Below, one piece after another: positions 37,675 through 40,305 of a stretch of 40,305 nt of DNA. Each line of letters starts with the position of its first letter. Positions within the stretch are counted from its first letter, which is position 1. Location of the stretch: NCBI GenBank assembly GCA_027064045.1, contig JAMOQK010000044.1, forward strand, positions 1-40,305. Direction: 5' to 3'. The DNA comes from Sulfurimonas sp. Lineage in GTDB: Bacteria; Campylobacterota; Campylobacteria; Campylobacterales; Sulfurimonadaceae. A program made the translations under genes and the position numbers. Under the pieces are notes generated by a model that was not told the origin of the DNA, did not search any database, and saw only the letters and a list, made by a program, of their open reading frames with translations.

Positions 37675-38091
37675 TTATGCGATACTCCACATCCAAACAG
37701 ATATAAAAACAACAAGCCCAACTTCACCATATAAAATCTTTAAACCATAAAATTTATAAATTTTTAGAGCATTTTCTATCTTAGAATTTAAATATTTCAA
37801 AGTTTTTGAGCGTTTTACTTCTAATATGATTAAAATCAAACTTATGATAATCATCACAATATTTTCTATAGTAAAATCAAGATGTTTCGCCGCCATCATA
37901 ATAGTCCCACTAAAGAGTGCTATACCAATGGCTGTAGAGCTTAAAGGCATCAAAAATATACTCATTAATCTTCTATATTTTTGCAAGTTTTTTGCACCAT
38001 TTAACAAAAATATATTTAACAAAATCACACATAAAAGTATGATTGCACCCCAACTGTGGATTGATAAACCCATATTATACATTTCATTCAT
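37675..38091 (-). CDS. Four-helix inner-membrane protein of unknown function
   Basis: This 138-residue protein has four predicted membrane segments (about 15-31, 44-68, 75-91 and 118-137), with a basic stretch between the third and fourth (EVKRSKTLKYLNSKIENALKIYKFYG). It has no catalytic motif I recognise. It is directly upstream of rsmE (three bases between stop and start), so the two are cotranscribed. The start could also be codon 4 or 7, both Met. Confidence 0.7.
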   Translation of the reverse strand: MNEMYNMGLSIHSWGAIILLCVILLNIFLLNGAKNLQKYRRLMSIFLMPLSSTAIGIALFSGTIMMAAKHLDFTIENIVMIIISLILIILEVKRSKTLKYLNSKIENALKIYKFYGLKILYGEVGLVVFISVWMWSIA

Positions 38092-38139
38092 GGCGAAATT
38101 ATATTATAATAAACTTATTTTTTAAATATGGGGCGAAAA

Positions 38140-39366
38140 ATGGCAGTAAAAGTTGAAGAAGCATTAGATATTATATACAAGTTAACAAAAACAACAACAC
38201 CTATCTTGTTACCAATCGAAAAAGTTTTGGGGTATGTATTGGCTGAAGATATTGTAGCCACCTACAATCTACCACCATACGATAATTCAGCAATGGATGG
38301 GTATGCTGTAAAACTAGAAGATAGTGGTAAATGCGTAAAAGTAAAACATACTATATTTGCTGGTGATAATTCCCATGAAGTTTTGGCATGTGGATATGGT
38401 ATAAAAATTATGACAGGTGCTAGAATTCCAGAGGGTTGTGAGTGTATAGTTCCAGTAGAAGACACTCAAGAGTGTGAAGATGGAGTTGTATTACCACAAA
38501 AACTCAAGTTAAAAAATCATATAAGAGATTGTGGTGAAGATATAAAAAGTGGTGAGCAACTTTTAACAAAAGGTCAAAGACTACATGCTCATCACATCAC
38601 AATCTTAGCTTCTCAAGGCATTTCACATATAAAAGTGCATAAAAAACCACGAGTTGCACTATTTGGCTCAGGAAGTGAGCTTAAAATGCATTTTGAAAAT
38701 GTAACAGAATATCAACTATACAACACGAACACACCAACATTTATGGCAAGATGTGAAGAGCTTGGTTGTGAAGTTGAGTTTATAGGTACGGCACAAGATA
38801 GTTTAGAATCACTAAAAGAACATATACAAAATGCTTTAGGAGCAGATTTAATTGTAACAAGTGGTGGTGTTAGTGTTGGGGATGCTGACTATACAAAAGA
38901 AGCTTTTAAATCTTTTGGAGATGAAATATTTTTTGATAAAATCGAAATAAAGCCTGGTAAACCGACAACTTTTGGTCGCATAGGCGATACTCTGGTTTTA
39001 AACCTACCAGGAAATCCACTAGCTGCAGCACTTAACTTTGAGCTTTTTGGCAGAAGTATTATACTTGGTCTTAGTGGAGAGGATACAAAATATATAAATA
39101 GTATCAGTGCTAAGATGAAAGAGGATTATAAACTAAAAGCTGGTAGAAGAACACTTGTTCCAGGTTGGTTTGATGGAAAGTATTTCATGGCATGTGAGAA
39201 ATTTGCACCAGGCATGGTAAACCCTTTGTCAATCTCAAACTCCTTTATAATGGTAGATGAAAGTGTAGGATTCTTGGCATGTGGAAATGAAGTAAAAGTT
39301 ATACCAACCAGATTTGATTTTAATTCTCATAAGCAAGTAAACTTAATAACTAAAGATATTTGTTGA
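38140..39366 (+). CDS. moeA: Molybdopterin molybdenumtransferase MoeA
   Basis: This 408-residue enzyme inserts molybdate into adenylated molybdopterin. Motifs run PPYDNSAMDGYAVK, IKIMTGARIPEGCECIVPVED, VTSGGVSVGDADYTKEAF, IKPGKPTTFGRIGDTLVLNLPGNPLAAALNFELF, and a C-terminal domain IV. The start is placed at the ATG at 38140, with GGGG seven bases upstream; the ORF track starts four codons earlier. It is a single gene. Two exact copies and one partial copy of the TGGCATGTGGA word lie in it, read as LACG, LACG and MACE. Confidence 0.95.
   Translation: MAVKVEEALDIIYKLTKTTTPILLPIEKVLGYVLAEDIVATYNLPPYDNSAMDGYAVKLEDSGKCVKVKHTIFAGDNSHEVLACGYGIKIMTGARIPEGCECIVPVEDTQECEDGVVLPQKLKLKNHIRDCGEDIKSGEQLLTKGQRLHAHHITILASQGISHIKVHKKPRVALFGSGSELKMHFENVTEYQLYNTNTPTFMARCEELGCEVEFIGTAQDSLESLKEHIQNALGADLIVTSGGVSVGDADYTKEAFKSFGDEIFFDKIEIKPGKPTTFGRIGDTLVLNLPGNPLAAALNFELFGRSIILGLSGEDTKYINSISAKMKEDYKLKAGRRTLVPGWFDGKYFMACEKFAPGMVNPLSISNSFIMVDESVGFLACGNEVKVIPTRFDFNSHKQVNLITKDIC
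38384..38394 (+). repeat. TGGCATGTGGA iterated word in moeA (first)
   Basis: Exact copy; encodes Leu-Ala-Cys-Gly in a variable segment just before the conserved IMTGA motif. Confidence 0.7.
39275..39285 (+). repeat. TGGCATGTGGA iterated word in moeA (second)
   Basis: Exact copy in domain IV, again read as Leu-Ala-Cys-Gly. A 9-base partial copy (TGGCATGTG) is 87 bases upstream at 39188. Confidence 0.7.
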
Positions 39367-39408
39367 TTTTAATCATACTTTAAGCTTATTCGATAGATAA
39401 TGTAGCAC

Positions 39409-39453
39409 TAATAACTGTAAATTTGGTTAGATAGAGTTATCTAACAGTTATTA
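39409..39453. promoter_or_regulatory. Nested inverted repeats upstream of the last gene
   Basis: An 8-bp perfect stem GTTAGATA/TATCTAAC with a GAGT loop (39426-39445) is nested in outer 10-base arms TAATAACTGT (39409-39418) and ACAGTTATTA (39444-39453); inner and outer arms share two bases. No U-run follows, so it looks more like an operator or alternative RNA structure than a moeA terminator. Confidence 0.5.
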
Positions 39454-39479
39454 CAAAATACAATGTTAAGGAGTATGTC

Positions 39480-40305
39480 ATGAATTTTTCTAAAATAATT
39501 TTAATGACTGTCTGGGCATTATGGTTAACTACCTTTGCTCTTGGAGATGATGTAATACCAGATGAGTGTGGATACTTTACAAGTGCTGTATCCACAAGAA
39601 CTGAGTGTACTTCAACTAGTGGTGGTTCTATAGAATTCACAGGTGAAGCAAATATCTATGATAATCCCTCTACAACACTTTATACATGTGAAGTGATAAC
39701 ACCTCAATGGGTATTAGATAACACACAGACATGTGAAAGTGGAGATTGTGAGCAAGAACCTGGAAATACAAAATCATTATCCATAGATTATACTAATACC
39801 CCATCTTCAGCTTCAACATCTGCAACTCCAAGTTCAAGTTCCACAGATGAAACGATAGATGGCGATAAAACACTTAATGATTATGAATATAATGATATTA
39901 ATTTTAATAATGCTGGAAAGGGAAAAACTTTAACTTTTGAACAATCTAATAGTATGCGGAGTTCAGCAAAAACACTTAAAGTAAATACTATTACAAGTGC
40001 TTGGCAGATTTTATTTAAAAATAATGTTGATATAAAGATAGGAAGCATCACTGGTGCTACATATGGTTCACCAATAAATATTAAAACTAATAGTGGTACT
40101 AATATTAATAAAATTTCTGTTGACTCTATGAGATATAAAGAAAATACTACTATTAATTTAGAAGCAAAAGACAGCATAGATATAAAAACATTTGAAGTAG
40201 GACGAAGTGATTCCAATGTCACTTTAAAAGCTAAAGAGGTTACTTTAGATACTTTAACTGTTAGCAATAGTGGCAGTGGAGAAGCTGAAATTACAATTAT
40301 TGCAG
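39480..40305 (+). CDS. Secreted Ser/Thr/Asn-rich repeat protein, 5' part (runs off the window)
   Basis: The ORF track misses this gene because it has no stop before the window ends. ATG at 39480 follows AAGGAG by six bases. About 275 residues are visible. A signal peptide (MNFSKIILMTVWALWLTTFALG) is followed by a region with six cysteines (residues 30-100: PDECGYF, TRTECTST, YTCEV, QTCESGDCEQ) and a low-complexity linker (SSASTSATPSSSSTDE). Then come short beta-strand-like units (VDIKIGSITG, INIKTNSGTNINKISV, VTLKAKEVTLDTLTV) resembling a beta-solenoid. It could be a surface adhesin or an MshQ-like pilus-associated protein; the missing C-terminus would decide. The antisense ORFs of the track (39437-39640 and 39881-40267) are shadows of it. 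Confidence 0.75.
   Translation, partial: MNFSKIILMTVWALWLTTFALGDDVIPDECGYFTSAVSTRTECTSTSGGSIEFTGEANIYDNPSTTLYTCEVITPQWVLDNTQTCESGDCEQEPGNTKSLSIDYTNTPSSASTSATPSSSSTDETIDGDKTLNDYEYNDINFNNAGKGKTLTFEQSNSMRSSAKTLKVNTITSAWQILFKNNVDIKIGSITGATYGSPINIKTNSGTNINKISVDSMRYKENTTINLEAKDSIDIKTFEVGRSDSNVTLKAKEVTLDTLTVSNSGSGEAEITIIA

Noticed and set aside
39881-40267. Minus-strand ORF of 128 residues at the window end
   Set aside because: Antisense to the secreted repeat protein, which is open from a signal peptide to the window end.

Overview
The window is a chromosomal segment of a low-GC (by eye about one third G+C) member of the Campylobacterota, most likely a Sulfurimonas-type or closely related sulfur oxidiser. 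The evidence is gene content and order. A complex I operon lacks a true NuoE/NuoF pair and carries two tandem NuoG genes and a GltD-type flavoprotein. The flagellar motor gene pflA follows nuoN directly, and lon-bamD lies divergent to fliW, as in Campylobacter. No rRNA, tRNA, CRISPR array or insertion sequence was seen, and no stretch longer than 300 bases lacks a gene.

Layout. 1-306: 3' end of a comF-type phosphoribosyltransferase gene. 298-2112 (-): AsmA-like envelope protein. 2290-4841 (+): grpE-dnaK behind a perfect consensus sigma70 promoter, with no hrcA in front. 4896-24639 (-): one very long unit, nuoA-B-C-D-(E-like)-(NuoF/GltD hybrid)-G2-G1-H-I-J-K-L-M-N-pflA, with most junctions overlapping or under 20 bp. 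24826-28894 (-): AAA+ ATPase, a fadL-type outer membrane transporter gene broken by an internal deletion, nfo, a small lipoprotein, and a 52-residue four-cysteine protein missing from the ORF track. 28996-33178: DUF234 nuclease-like gene (+), J-domain protein (-), aguB (-), outer membrane porin (+). 33175-36488 (-): bamD-lon. 36611-36991 (+): fliW. 37000-38091 (-): small membrane protein and rsmE. 38140-39366 (+): moeA. 39480-end (+): 5' part of a secreted Ser/Thr/Asn-rich repeat protein that runs off the window.

How the genes work together. The nuo operon builds a proton-pumping quinone reductase. Its NADH-oxidising module is replaced by a hybrid of the NuoF C-terminal iron-sulfur domain and a GltD-type NAD(P)H/FAD domain, so the electron donor is probably not plain NADH. 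pflA rides on the same transcript and links the unit to the flagellar motor; fliW, at the other end of the window, controls flagellin synthesis. GrpE/DnaK, Lon and the J-domain protein form a proteostasis set, and BamD, the porin, the FadL remnant and the AsmA-like protein belong to the envelope.

Most interesting signal. An 11-base word, TGGCATGTGGA, occurs seven times exactly on both strands, with three degenerate copies. A hand estimate for chance is well under one. Two copies form a perfect 20-bp inverted repeat just after dnaK, one overlaps the start codon of the DUF234 gene, and two plus a partial copy lie in moeA. This pattern (short word, both orientations, inside genes, inverted pair at a gene end) is what DNA uptake sequences look like in Neisseriaceae and Pasteurellaceae. 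I know of no such element described for this phylum.
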